Made by a program: the position numbers and the translations under genes | The notes under the pieces: generated by a model | What the model was told of the DNA's origin: nothing | Seen by the model: the letters and a program-made list of their open reading frames with translations, nothing else | Databases searched by the model: none | Part shown: piece by piece, positions 1-7,335 of the stretch | How the letters are laid out: the number at the start of each line of letters is the position of its first letter | Numbering within the stretch: the first letter of the stretch is position 1 | Assembly: GCA_029062865.1 (NCBI GenBank) | Contig: JAIDPG010000142.1 | Location: 1 to 21,485 of the forward strand | Direction of reading: 5' to 3' | Length of the DNA: 21,485 bases | From: Oscillospiraceae bacterium | GTDB lineage: Bacteria > Bacillota > Clostridia > Oscillospirales > Ruminococcaceae

Positions 1-77
1 ACACCGAAAAAATCAACAGTTTTTTTCTTTGCTCTCCCCACTTCCCGAAGGGAAGATAGCAGACTTTATACAAACTC

Positions 78-110
78 GCGGTTCTCCCCGCCGAAGGCGG
101 GGAGAACCGC
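78..110. repeat. Palindromic repeat copy downstream of nrdG
   Basis: Perfect 15-bp arms, left GCGGTTCTCCCCGCC (78-92) and right its complement (96-110), flank loop GAA. A smaller related stem, CTTCCC-GAA-GGGAAG, is at 41-55. Both could help end nrdG transcription, but the minus-strand T run lies before, not after, the stem. Confidence 0.85.
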
Positions 111-131
111 AGAAAAAAACTTATAGTTATG

Positions 132-641
132 TTACAATTTACCAATATACCCAATGACCGCATTCTCCTCAATGCTCGCCCGAACGTCGATAAGCCGCTG
201 ATTTTCGCTCCCGCGAAACGGCAGCGAAAGCGTTTTGCGCTCCAAAATAAAACGTCCGTCAACAAGCACGTCGATTATCGAAAGCAGCTTACAAACATCG
301 TCTTTCATTTCCGCTTGCTGCCAAAGCTCCTTCCAAGTCCAGCCGCTGTAACACCAGATCGACAATCCGCGCTCCTTAAATCGCTTCCCAAGCTCATACA
401 GAGCCGCTGCCTGACAGAACGGCTCGCCGCCCGAGAACGTCACGCCCTTGTTCAGCGGGTCCTCGATACACTCATTGAACAGCTCGTCCGTGTCAACGAG
501 CTTCCCGCCGTTGAAATCGTGGGTCTGCGGATTGTGACAACCCGGGCAATTGTGCGGGCAGCCCTGCGTGAATATCACATAACGAAAGCCCGGTCCATCG
601 ACGATAGATTCCGAGACGGTTCCCGCGATTCTTATCTGCAT
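132..641 (-). CDS. nrdG: Anaerobic ribonucleotide reductase activating protein (radical SAM), NrdG
   Basis: This 169-residue radical-SAM activase reduces S-adenosylmethionine with a [4Fe-4S] cluster and installs the glycyl radical on NrdD in the cytoplasm. The cluster motif CxxxCxxC is visible at C28-C32-C35 (GCPHNCPGCHNPQTH), and a GGEP motif (TFSGGEPF) follows around residue 70. The length is normal for NrdG. The ATG at 641 has an AGGAG ribosome site about 8 nt upstream. It follows nrdD by 51 nt on the same strand, and that gap holds a palindromic repeat, so the two are probably cotranscribed from the nrdD promoter. The oddity is that the NrdD partner seems to lack the usual radical-bearing C-terminal loop. 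The identification is secure from motif, size and neighbour. Confidence 0.95.
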   Translation of the reverse strand: MQIRIAGTVSESIVDGPGFRYVIFTQGCPHNCPGCHNPQTHDFNGGKLVDTDELFNECIEDPLNKGVTFSGGEPFCQAAALYELGKRFKERGLSIWCYSGWTWKELWQQAEMKDDVCKLLSIIDVLVDGRFILERKTLSLPFRGSENQRLIDVRASIEENAVIGYIGKL

Positions 642-659
642 AATGAAAACTCCTAGGGT

Positions 660-688
660 AATTCTCCCCGCCTTCGGCGGGGAGAGTT
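660..688. repeat. Palindromic repeat copy between nrdD and nrdG
   Basis: Arms 660-672 (AATTCTCCCCGCC) and 676-688 (GGCGGGGAGAGTT) pair over 13 positions with one G-T wobble, loop TTC. It lies inside the operon, just before the nrdG ribosome site, and could modulate the nrdD:nrdG ratio. Confidence 0.85.
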
Positions 689-692
689 GTTT

Positions 693-2948
693 TTAGTTTC
701 TGAACTGCTTCGGGCGCTCGATACGGTCAAGCTCGATCTCCTCGGCTCTTCTGTGGCACTCCGGGCACTCGTCGTCGATGATCCCGGTAAAGCCGCAGCA
801 CGGGTCGCGGTCAATCGGATGGTTAATAGCGCCGTAGCCTATGCCCTGATCCTTCATATAGCGCACGACCTGCTCGAACGCGTCGAGATTCTTCAACGGG
901 TCGCCGTCGAGCTCTACATAGCTGATGTGACCGCCGTTTGTCATCGCGTGATACGGCGCTTCGAGCCGCACCTTCTTGAACGCGCTGATATTGTAATAAA
1001 CGGGCACGTGAAAACTATTTGTATAAAAATCCTTGTCCGTGATGCCCGCGATCTCGCCGTAGCGCTTCTTGTCTATCGCGATAAAGCGCCCCGAAAGCCC
1101 CTCGGCGGGTGTCGCGAGCAGGCTGAAATTCAGCTTGGTCTTTTGGCACTGCGCGTCTACTTTCTCGCGCATATGCGTAATTATCTCAAGCCCGAGCTTC
1201 TGCGCTTCCTCGCTTTCGCCGTGGTGAACGCCGATAAGCGCCTTGAGGCACTCCGCAAGCCCGATAAAGCCGACGGAAAGTGTGCCGTGCTTTAAGATCT
1301 CGGCAATGCTGTCGTTCTCGCCGAGCTTCTCCGAGTCTATCCACACGCCCTGCCCCATAAGGAACGGGAAGTTGCGCACGCGCTTGGAGCACTGTATCTT
1401 GAAGCGCTGCAAAAGCTGCTCGAACACCATATTCATCATCTCGTCGAGGCTCTTGTAGAATTTCGCGATATCCTTGTTCGCCTCAATGCCGAGCCTCGGG
1501 AGGTTTATCGTCGTGAAGCTCAAATTACCGCGCCCCGTTACGATCTCGCGCTCCGGGTCGTGCGTGTTGCCGATAACTCTCGTGCGGCAGCCCATATAGG
1601 CGATCTCGGTGTTGTAGTCGCCCTCTTTGTAGTATTGCAGATTGAACGGCGCGTCGATAAAGGAAAAATTCGGGAACATTCGCTTTGCCGAGACCTTCAT
1701 CGCAAGCTTGAACAGGTCGTAGTTTGGGTCGCCCTCGTTGTAGTTCACGCCCTCCTTGACCTTGAAGATGTGAATCGGGAAGATCGGAGTTTCGCCGTTT
1801 CCGAGCCCCGCCTCCTCGGCGAGCATAATATTGCGCGTTACCATACGACCCTCGGGAGAGGTGTCCGTGCCGTAGTTTATCGACGAGAACGGGTTCTGCG
1901 CGCCCGCGCGGGAGTTCATCGTGTTGAGGTTGTGAATGAGCGCCTCCATTGCCTGATAGGTCGCGCGGTCGGTCTCAGCCTCGGCGATCTTCTCCGCCTC
2001 GTCCTGGAGCTCCGTGAACGTCTCGCCGTAGCTCGCCGCGAGCTTTTCCCACTCCTTGGCTTTGTAATCGTAATTATCCTGCAGCTTGGGATAAAGCCCG
2101 TCCTCGCGCTCTATCTCCTCGGCGTTAGCCTTGACGTTCGCCAGAACCTCGCTGTATTCCTTTTTGTATGTGTAAGTCAGCGCCTTTGCCAAGTTCACAA
2201 GGTACATTCTTCTGAACGTTTTCTTGACACCCTCCGCCATAGCGTAATCGAAATTTGGGATAGACTGCCCGCCGTGCTGGTCGTTCTGGTTGGACTGTAT
2301 CGCGATGCACGCGAGCGCCGCGTAGCTTGCGATGTCGTTCGGCTCGCGCAGAAATCCGTGCCCGGTCGAGAAGCCGTTTTTGAACAGCTTGTGCAGGTCG
2401 ATCTGGCAGCAGGTCGTCGTAAGCGTCATAAAATCCAGATCGTGGATATGAATATCGCCGCCGATGTGCGCGTTTGAGTACACCGGGTCGAGCACGTACA
2501 TCTCGTTGAACTGCTTCGCGCCCTCCGAGCCGTATTTCAGCATCGTGCCCATTGCGGTATCGCCGTCGATGTTGGCGTTTTCGCGCTTTATGTCGCTGTC
2601 CGCCGCCGACGTGAAGGTCAAGTCCTCGTAGATCTTCATCAGCGTGGAATTCATCTCGCGAGCGCGCGTTCTGTCGGCGCGGTAGAGGATATACGCCTTT
2701 GCGGTGCTGGTGTGACCGTCCTCGATAAGGACGCGCTCCACCATATCCTGAACCTCCTCGACGGAAGGATTGCGCCCGATTATCGTCTCCGAGAGCTTCT
2801 GGCACACCTTGTCGGCGATTTTGAACGCCTCGTCGTAATCATTCCCGCCGACCGCCTTTGCCGCCTTCATCACGGCGTTCGCGATCTTCTCGATATTAAA
2901 CGGCACCTCTCTGCCGTCGCGCTTCTTGATCATCGTAATCATTGCCAT
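693..2948 (-). CDS. nrdD: Anaerobic ribonucleoside-triphosphate reductase, class III, NrdD
   Basis: This 751-residue protein is the catalytic subunit of class III ribonucleotide reductase, which makes deoxynucleotides without oxygen using a glycyl radical. An N-terminal ATP-cone allosteric domain spans roughly residues 5-95 (starting IKKRDGREVPFNIEKIANAV), followed by the ten-stranded barrel with conserved stretches such as HIHDLDF, NPFSSINYGTD and VGFIGLAECLKAL. A zinc-ribbon-like tail carries C717, C718, C728 and C731. The protein ends in DRIERPKQFRN; I cannot find the family's usual RxxGY radical loop (often RRITGYLVGT) after the CPEC motif, in any frame, before nrdG begins. ATG 2948 is the first start; the ribosome site is weak (GGGA), and ATG 2942 is an alternative. 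A consensus promoter and NrdR-like boxes lie upstream. Confidence 0.93.
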   Translation of the reverse strand: MAMITMIKKRDGREVPFNIEKIANAVMKAAKAVGGNDYDEAFKIADKVCQKLSETIIGRNPSVEEVQDMVERVLIEDGHTSTAKAYILYRADRTRAREMNSTLMKIYEDLTFTSAADSDIKRENANIDGDTAMGTMLKYGSEGAKQFNEMYVLDPVYSNAHIGGDIHIHDLDFMTLTTTCCQIDLHKLFKNGFSTGHGFLREPNDIASYAALACIAIQSNQNDQHGGQSIPNFDYAMAEGVKKTFRRMYLVNLAKALTYTYKKEYSEVLANVKANAEEIEREDGLYPKLQDNYDYKAKEWEKLAASYGETFTELQDEAEKIAEAETDRATYQAMEALIHNLNTMNSRAGAQNPFSSINYGTDTSPEGRMVTRNIMLAEEAGLGNGETPIFPIHIFKVKEGVNYNEGDPNYDLFKLAMKVSAKRMFPNFSFIDAPFNLQYYKEGDYNTEIAYMGCRTRVIGNTHDPEREIVTGRGNLSFTTINLPRLGIEANKDIAKFYKSLDEMMNMVFEQLLQRFKIQCSKRVRNFPFLMGQGVWIDSEKLGENDSIAEILKHGTLSVGFIGLAECLKALIGVHHGESEEAQKLGLEIITHMREKVDAQCQKTKLNFSLLATPAEGLSGRFIAIDKKRYGEIAGITDKDFYTNSFHVPVYYNISAFKKVRLEAPYHAMTNGGHISYVELDGDPLKNLDAFEQVVRYMKDQGIGYGAINHPIDRDPCCGFTGIIDDECPECHRRAEEIELDRIERPKQFRN

Positions 2949-2968
2949 TTTTTAATTCCCAACTTTCC

Positions 2969-3011
2969 ACAATATATTGTATTTATTTCAACGTGTACTT
3001 CTATTATATAG
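2969..3011 (-). promoter_or_regulatory. Pair of NrdR-like boxes at the nrdD promoter
   Basis: The palindrome ACAATATATTGT at 2969-2980 contains CAATATATTG, an exact match to the NrdR box core CwAtATaTwG. A second, weaker match (8 of 10) lies at 3002-3011 and overlaps the -10 element. The two centres are 32 bp apart, which is the three-turn spacing typical of NrdR box pairs. NrdR is the nucleotide-sensing repressor of ribonucleotide reductase genes, so the nrdDG operon is probably under its control. The repressor gene itself is not in the window. Confidence 0.75.
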
Positions 3012-3031
3012 TAATTTGAGAGATTTGTCAA
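3003..3031 (-). promoter_or_regulatory. Consensus sigma-A promoter of nrdDG
   Basis: On the minus strand a perfect TTGACA (3026-3031) is followed after 17 nt by a perfect TATAAT (3003-3008). Transcription should start near 2996, leaving a leader of about 48 nt before the nrdD ATG. One NrdR-like box overlaps the -10 and another lies inside the leader. Confidence 0.9.
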
Positions 3032-3162
3032 GGTGGTTTTTCGGAAAATAAGAAAAATATTTTTTTAGGTAAAACTTAATAATTAAGAAAAAACAATGAA
3101 AAAGCGCGCGATCTATGTGTAAACTTTACCGATATTCGCATTTCACCACTGCTTAGCTGAAA

Positions 3163-3203
3163 AAACAAATGTTTCCCCGCCGATGGCGGGGAAACATTTG
3201 TTT
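3163..3203. repeat. Palindromic repeat copy, 19-bp stem, possibly a second terminator
   Basis: The left arm 3163-3181 and right arm 3185-3203 are perfect reverse complements around the loop GAT. The CCCCGCC/GGCGGGG core is shared with six other gaps in the window, while the outer AAACAAATG arm is specific to this copy. Read on the minus strand the stem is followed by a run of six or more T, so it could act as a back-up terminator after cca. Confidence 0.85.
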
Positions 3204-3254
3204 AATTAAGCTTAAATTTTATATTATCGGCAGTTACTTAAAATTCCCCTTGGT

Positions 3255-3290
3255 TTTAAAAAAGGGCGGGGAAAATTTTTCTCCGCCCTT
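3255..3290 (-). terminator. Rho-independent terminator of cca
   Basis: The stem AAGGGCGG (3262-3269) / CCGCCCTT (3283-3290) lies just past the cca stop. On the minus strand it is followed by a T run (CCGCCCTTTTTTT). It is a classic intrinsic terminator. Confidence 0.88.
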
Positions 3291-3303
3291 ATTGTTATTC
3301 TGC

Positions 3304-4656
3304 TCACTCAAGGTTATTACTTAAATCCTTGAGTTCCTTGGAAAGCTCTACCGCGCGGCTCAACAGCGCGTTTTTCTCGTTCGGGAGTGTTTCGTCCACG
3401 ACCTCCTCCAGCAGCCTCGCCAAAATCTCCCCCATAAGCGGGCTTGGCGGGACAATTCCTTTCAGGTCTTTGCCGCTGATCGCGAGGGATTTTATCGAGA
3501 ACGGCGGGGCTTCGCGGCTTATCTCCTCGGCGATTTGCATAGCCTCTTGTATTTTCGGAATTCTTTCGAGGCAGAACGGCGCTTTTGCCGAGTCGTCGGC
3601 GATGTGCGCTTCCATAATGTCCGAGAACAGCTCCGCGCCGTGCTTCGCGAGCTGCCGCCTGAAGTACCGCCGCGACGTGTCAACGGGAATGTCGTGGTAA
3701 TGTACGATATGAACGACCCGCTCCCGCAGAGCGTTGTCGCACTTTAACGCGCGGAGCAGCTCCCCCGCCATTTCCGCCGAGACCGCCGCGTGCCCGTAAT
3801 AGTGGCACTCGCCGTTCTCGTCCGTCGATTTGCAGTGCGGCTTGCCGAGGTCGTGGAACAGCATCGCGAGGCGCATTTCGACGGTCGGCGGCGCAGCTTC
3901 GACGGCTCTTGCAGTGTGCTCGTAGAGCGTGCTGTTGTGGTATTTCGAGCCTTGATCGTACCCGACCATTTCCGCAAGCGGCGGGATTATCACGGAGAAA
4001 ACCGCGGGGAATTCGAGCAGCACGCGCTTTACGTCCTTTCCGCAGATTAGGCGTTTGAGCTCTGCGAAAATGCGCTCCGCGGAGACCTTGCGGAGATCGT
4101 TTTTGTGAGCGTCCATAGCGCGGGCGGTGTTTTCCTCGATCGGGAACCCGAGCGTCGCCGAGAAGCGCAGCGCCCGAACCACGCGGAGAGCGTCCTCGGA
4201 GAAGCGCTTGTCGGGGTCGCCGATAGCGCGGATAATACCCGCACGGATATCGCGTTCCCCGCCGAACGGGTCAACAAAGCCGCGCTTGGGGCTGTAAGCG
4301 ATGCCGTTCATCGTGAAATCGCGCCGCGAGAGGTCGTCCTCGATATTCCGCGAGAACGAAACGCTGTCGGGGTGACGTCCGTCGGAGTACTCGCCGTCGA
4401 CGCGGAACGTCGTTATCTCCACGGAAGCGCCCTTGTACAGCACCGTCACAGTGCCGTGCTTTATGCCCGTCTCGATAACGCGGCAGTCCGCGAACACGCG
4501 CTCCGTCTCGCGCGGCGAGGCGGCGGTCGTGATGTCGAAGTCGTGCGGTGAGAGCCCCATAAGGTGATCGCGCACGCACCCGCCGACAACAAATGCGCTG
4601 TAGCCCGCGTGATCCAAACGCTCTAATATCTCCGCTATTTGAAACGGTAAGTCCAC
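3304..4656 (-). CDS. cca: CCA-adding tRNA nucleotidyltransferase
   Basis: This enzyme adds or repairs the 3'-terminal CCA of tRNAs from CTP and ATP without a template (class II, poly(A)-polymerase-like head). Visible motifs are the GG loop VVGGCVRD (residues 23-30), the metal-binding DFD (D39, D41), a second RRDFTMNGIAY motif, and a C-terminal HD domain (LFHDLGKPHCKS). I start at GTG 4656, giving 450 residues: it has the ribosome site AAAGGCGGTG 6-8 nt upstream, and the protein then begins VDLPFQIAEILERL. The longer reading frame reaches ATG 4719, but its extra 21 residues come from a palindromic repeat and are probably untranslated. It lies downstream of mreB and is followed by a strong terminator. 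Identification is secure; the start is probable. Confidence 0.93.
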   Translation of the reverse strand: MDLPFQIAEILERLDHAGYSAFVVGGCVRDHLMGLSPHDFDITTAASPRETERVFADCRVIETGIKHGTVTVLYKGASVEITTFRVDGEYSDGRHPDSVSFSRNIEDDLSRRDFTMNGIAYSPKRGFVDPFGGERDIRAGIIRAIGDPDKRFSEDALRVVRALRFSATLGFPIEENTARAMDAHKNDLRKVSAERIFAELKRLICGKDVKRVLLEFPAVFSVIIPPLAEMVGYDQGSKYHNSTLYEHTARAVEAAPPTVEMRLAMLFHDLGKPHCKSTDENGECHYYGHAAVSAEMAGELLRALKCDNALRERVVHIVHYHDIPVDTSRRYFRRQLAKHGAELFSDIMEAHIADDSAKAPFCLERIPKIQEAMQIAEEISREAPPFSIKSLAISGKDLKGIVPPSPLMGEILARLLEEVVDETLPNEKNALLSRAVELSKELKDLSNNLE

Positions 4657-4683
4657 TTTCGACACCGCCTTTCCATGATAAAT

Positions 4684-4706
4684 AATCCCCCGCACCGCGG
4701 GGGATT
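4684..4706. repeat. Palindromic repeat copy between mreB and cca
   Basis: The arms AATCCCCCGC (4684-4693) and GCGGGGGATT (4697-4706) are perfect complements around loop ACC. This is a short variant of the CCCCGCC palindrome family. It lies inside the overlong cca reading frame, which supports the downstream cca start. Just beside it (4723-4753) is an AT-rich stretch of short direct repeats (ACATTGTACATTGT). Confidence 0.75.
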
Positions 4707-4753
4707 TGGTTCGCGTCAATATTGTCAGTTGTCAATTATACATTGTACATTGT

Positions 4754-5770
4754 TTACCTGAATCCGTACAGCTGCACCTGCTCGAAGCCGTCCAGCAGGT
4801 CGTCGGACATTGAGAACGCCACGTCTACGCCGCGCGCCACGCACTCTATCGGCTTTTCCGCGACGAAGCACGGCGCGCCGACCTTGTCCGAGATAAGCTC
4901 CGGCAGACCGCCGAGCATAGCACCGCCGCCCGTCAGGAGAATTCCGCTACTCAAAATATCGCCGACAAGCTCCGGCGGCGTGCTTTCAAGCACAAGCTTT
5001 ATCTGCTCGACAATTTCCATAGCGTTGTCGTGGAGCGCCTCGTAAAGGTCGGTGTCCGAAATCTCAAGCGCCTCGGGAAGTCCGCGCAGGAGGTTTCTTC
5101 CGCGCACGATCATCTTCTTCTCGCCCGTCGGGTTATAGACGTTCGCGAGCTCCATTTTGGCTTTCTCCGCCGTTTTTTCGCCGATGAGTATCTTGTACTT
5201 CTGCGTAATATAACGAATGATCGCCGCGTCGAATTTGTTCCCCGCCATTTTTACGGAGCGCGACTGTACAATACCGTTGAACGAAGCGATAGCCACATCG
5301 GACGTGCCGCCGCCGATATCGACGACCATTGTGCCCGTTGGCTTTGAGATGTCCACGCCCGCGCCGATAAGCGCCGCGATAGGCTCTTCAATGAGGAAAA
5401 CCTTCCTAGCGCCCGCGGAAAGCGCCGCCTCCACTACCGCTCTTCTCTCAACGTCCGTAACCGAGCTCGGCACGCACAAAATTACGCGCGGACGCGCCAT
5501 CATACCGCCGCTTACTATGCTGATGAATTCCTTTATCATCGCCTGCGTCATATCATTGTCCGAGATTACGCCATCCTTAAGCGGGCGCACCGCGACGATA
5601 TATTCGGGCGTTCGCCCGATCATTTTGTACGCCTCCGTACCTACCGCCACGACCGCTCTTTTCTTGCGGTCGTAAGCCACGACGGACGGCTCGTTGAGCA
5701 CGATGCCCTTTCCCGCGACGGTGATGATAATGTTCGCCGTTCCCAAATCTATTCCGATATCAACTGCCAT
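4754..5770 (-). CDS. mreB: Rod-shape actin homologue MreB/Mbl
   Basis: This 338-residue actin-like ATPase forms membrane-bound filaments that direct lateral cell-wall synthesis. The nucleotide-binding motifs are clear: phosphate-1 loop GIDLGTANI (residues 6-14), phosphate-2 loop VVDIGGGTSDVA, the helix IEEPIAALIGAG, and the adenosine motif LLTGGGAMLGGLPELI near the C-terminus. The length matches MreB. ATG 5770 has the ribosome site AGGAGTG 4 nt upstream. No mreC or mreD lies beside it, so this is a stand-alone paralogue; MreB, Mbl and MreBH cannot be told apart from this sequence by eye. It lies 102 nt after the ComFB-like gene. I see no convincing promoter in that gap, so it may be read from the parA operon. 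Confidence 0.93.
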   Translation of the reverse strand: MAVDIGIDLGTANIIITVAGKGIVLNEPSVVAYDRKKRAVVAVGTEAYKMIGRTPEYIVAVRPLKDGVISDNDMTQAMIKEFISIVSGGMMARPRVILCVPSSVTDVERRAVVEAALSAGARKVFLIEEPIAALIGAGVDISKPTGTMVVDIGGGTSDVAIASFNGIVQSRSVKMAGNKFDAAIIRYITQKYKILIGEKTAEKAKMELANVYNPTGEKKMIVRGRNLLRGLPEALEISDTDLYEALHDNAMEIVEQIKLVLESTPPELVGDILSSGILLTGGGAMLGGLPELISDKVGAPCFVAEKPIECVARGVDVAFSMSDDLLDGFEQVQLYGFR

Positions 5771-5872
5771 AGTACACTCCTGATTGAATTGTTATTGTTG
5801 TAACGCGGAGTTAGTCGTTCCGCGGGGATTAATCATTTATTATTTTTCCGATAATCATGCTGAATATTAACG

Positions 5873-6418
5873 TTAATCATCGTGGAAGCAGCGCTTTTTA
5901 TTGCCGATAAGCTCCCTTATCATTTCCGTCAGCACCATTTTGCGCACAGGCTCCATTCGCTCCATAAGCTCCCTTGAGCCGCGGTGCTGCGAGGTTTTCT
6001 TTATCCTCGCGAACCGCACGGGAACGCGCTTTGCTATCGCCATTGAGATGACCTCGACGCACTTGTCGCAGCTGCACGCGTTAAAGCGATCGAGTATCAG
6101 CGGGGCTTCGTGCTCGATCGCCAGCTGTGTTAAATTGACTACCACCGTACCGTCGATGTCGGAAAATTCCTCGCCGAGATCGCGTCCGAGAATTCTCGAG
6201 AGCGGCTCTCTGCCCGCAAGCTGCCGCGGGATCCGGCTTTTCCCCGCGAGGATTACGGGGTTCGCGGAGTTTTTGTTCTGCTCCAGAAGTTTCATTACCT
6301 GCGGGGTTTTGTTGCTGCGCTCCGGTTTTATCTCGTCGGTTTTCTTCGCGGATTTTTTTCGCGCTTTATTCGGCTCGGCGGACTTGGCTTCAAGGCTTGC
6401 GCCGCGCTTTTTACTCAT
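5873..6418 (-). CDS. Small CxCxxC protein resembling ComFB (late-competence family)
   Basis: This is a 181-residue soluble protein. Residues 1-60 are rich in Lys, Ser, Ala and Glu and look disordered. Residues 92-140 resemble the ComFB domain: VVVNLTQLAIEHEAPLILDRF, then CxCxxC at C115-C117-C120, a helix (VEVISMAIAK) and VPVRF. In the family this is followed by a LPPxY-like segment. ComFB sits in the comF operon of Bacillus, and members in cyanobacteria and Bacillus have been reported as cyclic-dinucleotide receptors. That knowledge comes from the family, not from this sequence. The ATG overlaps the stop of parA (ATGA, 4 nt), so the two are translationally coupled and probably partners. A DNA-binding ParB domain is not visible. 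Family assignment is likely but by eye. Confidence 0.65.
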   Translation of the reverse strand: MSKKRGASLEAKSAEPNKARKKSAKKTDEIKPERSNKTPQVMKLLEQNKNSANPVILAGKSRIPRQLAGREPLSRILGRDLGEEFSDIDGTVVVNLTQLAIEHEAPLILDRFNACSCDKCVEVISMAIAKRVPVRFARIKKTSQHRGSRELMERMEPVRKMVLTEMIRELIGNKKRCFHDD

Positions 6419-7197
6419 TTGCCCGTACTCGCTTTCTTTTTATGGGGCTCTATAAGCTCCTTGACGAAATCCCGGAACTCCTTTGAGGACTTGCACCGCG
6501 GGCTGTATGTGATTATGCTTTCGCCGTGCGCGGGGGCTTCGGCTATCGCGACGCTCGCGCTGATTTTCGTCTTGAAGATCGTCGTGCCGAGCTGCTCGGC
6601 TATCACCTGCGCGATGTCCTCAACGTCCTTTGTAAGCGTCAGGCGCGGGTTATACTTGTTCAGCACAATCCCGCGGACGCACAGCGACTTGTTGTAATAG
6701 CGCTTCACGGCGAAGATCGTCTGCTTCAGCTGCGCGATGCCCTGAAGCGACAAGATCTCGCAGAGCATCGGGATGACAAGCTCGTCCGACGCGGTGTAGG
6801 CATTGATCGTCAGAACGGAAAGCGCGGGCGGCGTGTCGAGAATGATGTAGTCGTACTTCTTCGCGAGAGTGCTTAACTGCTCACGGAGGACGTACTCGCG
6901 CCCCACGCCCGTCATTTCGAGCTCCAAGCCCGACAGCAGGATATTCGACGGCACGACGTCGCAAGTCTCGCCGCTGATGATAGCGTCCGTTATCTCGCAA
7001 TTTCCTTTCATCACGTCGTAAATCGTGAAATTGTCGTCCGCCTCAACACCGAGGCTAAAGCTGAGGTTTCCCTGCGGGTCGAGGTCAACGGCGAGAACCT
7101 TGTAGCCAAGCCGCACGAGCTCGCCGCAAATAGAGCTGCACGTCGTGGTTTTCCCGACCCCGCCCTTTTGATTTGTAACTGCAATTACCTTTGCCAA
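6415..7197 (-). CDS. ParA/Soj-family partition ATPase
   Basis: This is a deviant-Walker ATPase of the ParA/MinD family, which uses ATP-driven dimerisation on DNA to position chromosomes or protein cargos. It shows the Walker A motif KGGVGKTT near the N-terminus (with the signature lysine), DLDPQGN as the A' motif, and ILDTPP as Walker B. I place the start at TTG 7197 (260 residues, beginning MAKVIAVTNQKGGVGKTT): GGGAGG sits 7 nt upstream. The in-frame ATG at 7212 overlaps that ribosome site and would add MGGIN. No parB gene follows; the coupled partner is the ComFB-like protein instead. It could be a true chromosome-segregation Soj or an orphan ParA that positions another cargo. The upstream gap holds a palindromic repeat and a terminator. 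Confidence 0.92.
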   Translation of the reverse strand: MAKVIAVTNQKGGVGKTTTCSSICGELVRLGYKVLAVDLDPQGNLSFSLGVEADDNFTIYDVMKGNCEITDAIISGETCDVVPSNILLSGLELEMTGVGREYVLREQLSTLAKKYDYIILDTPPALSVLTINAYTASDELVIPMLCEILSLQGIAQLKQTIFAVKRYYNKSLCVRGIVLNKYNPRLTLTKDVEDIAQVIAEQLGTTIFKTKISASVAIAEAPAHGESIITYSPRCKSSKEFRDFVKELIEPHKKKASTGK

Positions 7198-7241
7198 GTT
7201 GATTCCTCCCAAAGAAATAGTGTGGGATTTTTATTTCTGTA

Positions 7242-7266
7242 TTTTCCCCGCCTGCGGCGGGGAAAA
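7242..7266. repeat. Palindromic repeat copy upstream of parA
   Basis: TTTTCCCCGCC (7242-7252) and GGCGGGGAAAA (7256-7266) are perfect complements around loop TGC. The flanking TGTA/CATA bases pair only partly. It sits between the c-di-GMP operon terminator and parA. Confidence 0.85.
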
Positions 7267-7282
7267 CATATTTTAAGGAAAC

Positions 7283-7307
7283 AAGGGCGCGGTGATCGCG
7301 CGCCCTT
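7283..7307. terminator. Terminator after the diguanylate cyclase
   Basis: The stem AAGGGCGCG (7283-7291) / CGCGCCCTT (7299-7307) has a 7-nt loop and lies 29 nt beyond the cyclase stop. The minus-strand tail is only moderately T-rich (GTTTCCTT), while the plus-strand side reads TTTTGATTATTTTCT. It probably ends the pilZ-cyclase operon and separates it from parA. Confidence 0.7.
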
Positions 7308-7335
7308 TTGATTATTTTCTCACTTCACAGCGAAA

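Larger units (their letters stand above)
2949..3303. other. 355-nt gap between nrdD and cca
   Basis: This is the only gap over 300 nt. Going up in coordinate it holds the nrdD leader with an NrdR-like box, the nrdD promoter, an AT-rich stretch of about 130 nt (3032-3160) with no recognisable element, a 19-bp palindrome at 3163-3203 and the cca terminator at 3262-3290. I see no coding sequence or known RNA in it. Confidence 0.7.

Noticed and set aside
690..760. Frameshift explaining the missing NrdD radical loop
   Set aside because: None of the three minus-strand frames in the remaining DNA encodes a GYL-type loop, so a simple shift does not restore it.
1560..2477. 305-residue plus-strand reading frame
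   Set aside because: It is the antisense of nrdD and has no recognisable motif or ribosome site.
4657..4719. ATG 4719 as the cca start
   Set aside because: The extra residues are encoded by a palindromic repeat; GTG 4656 has a near-perfect ribosome site.
7198..7212. ATG 7212 as the parA start
   Set aside because: It overlaps the GGGAGG ribosome site that serves TTG 7197, which gives the family's usual N-terminus.
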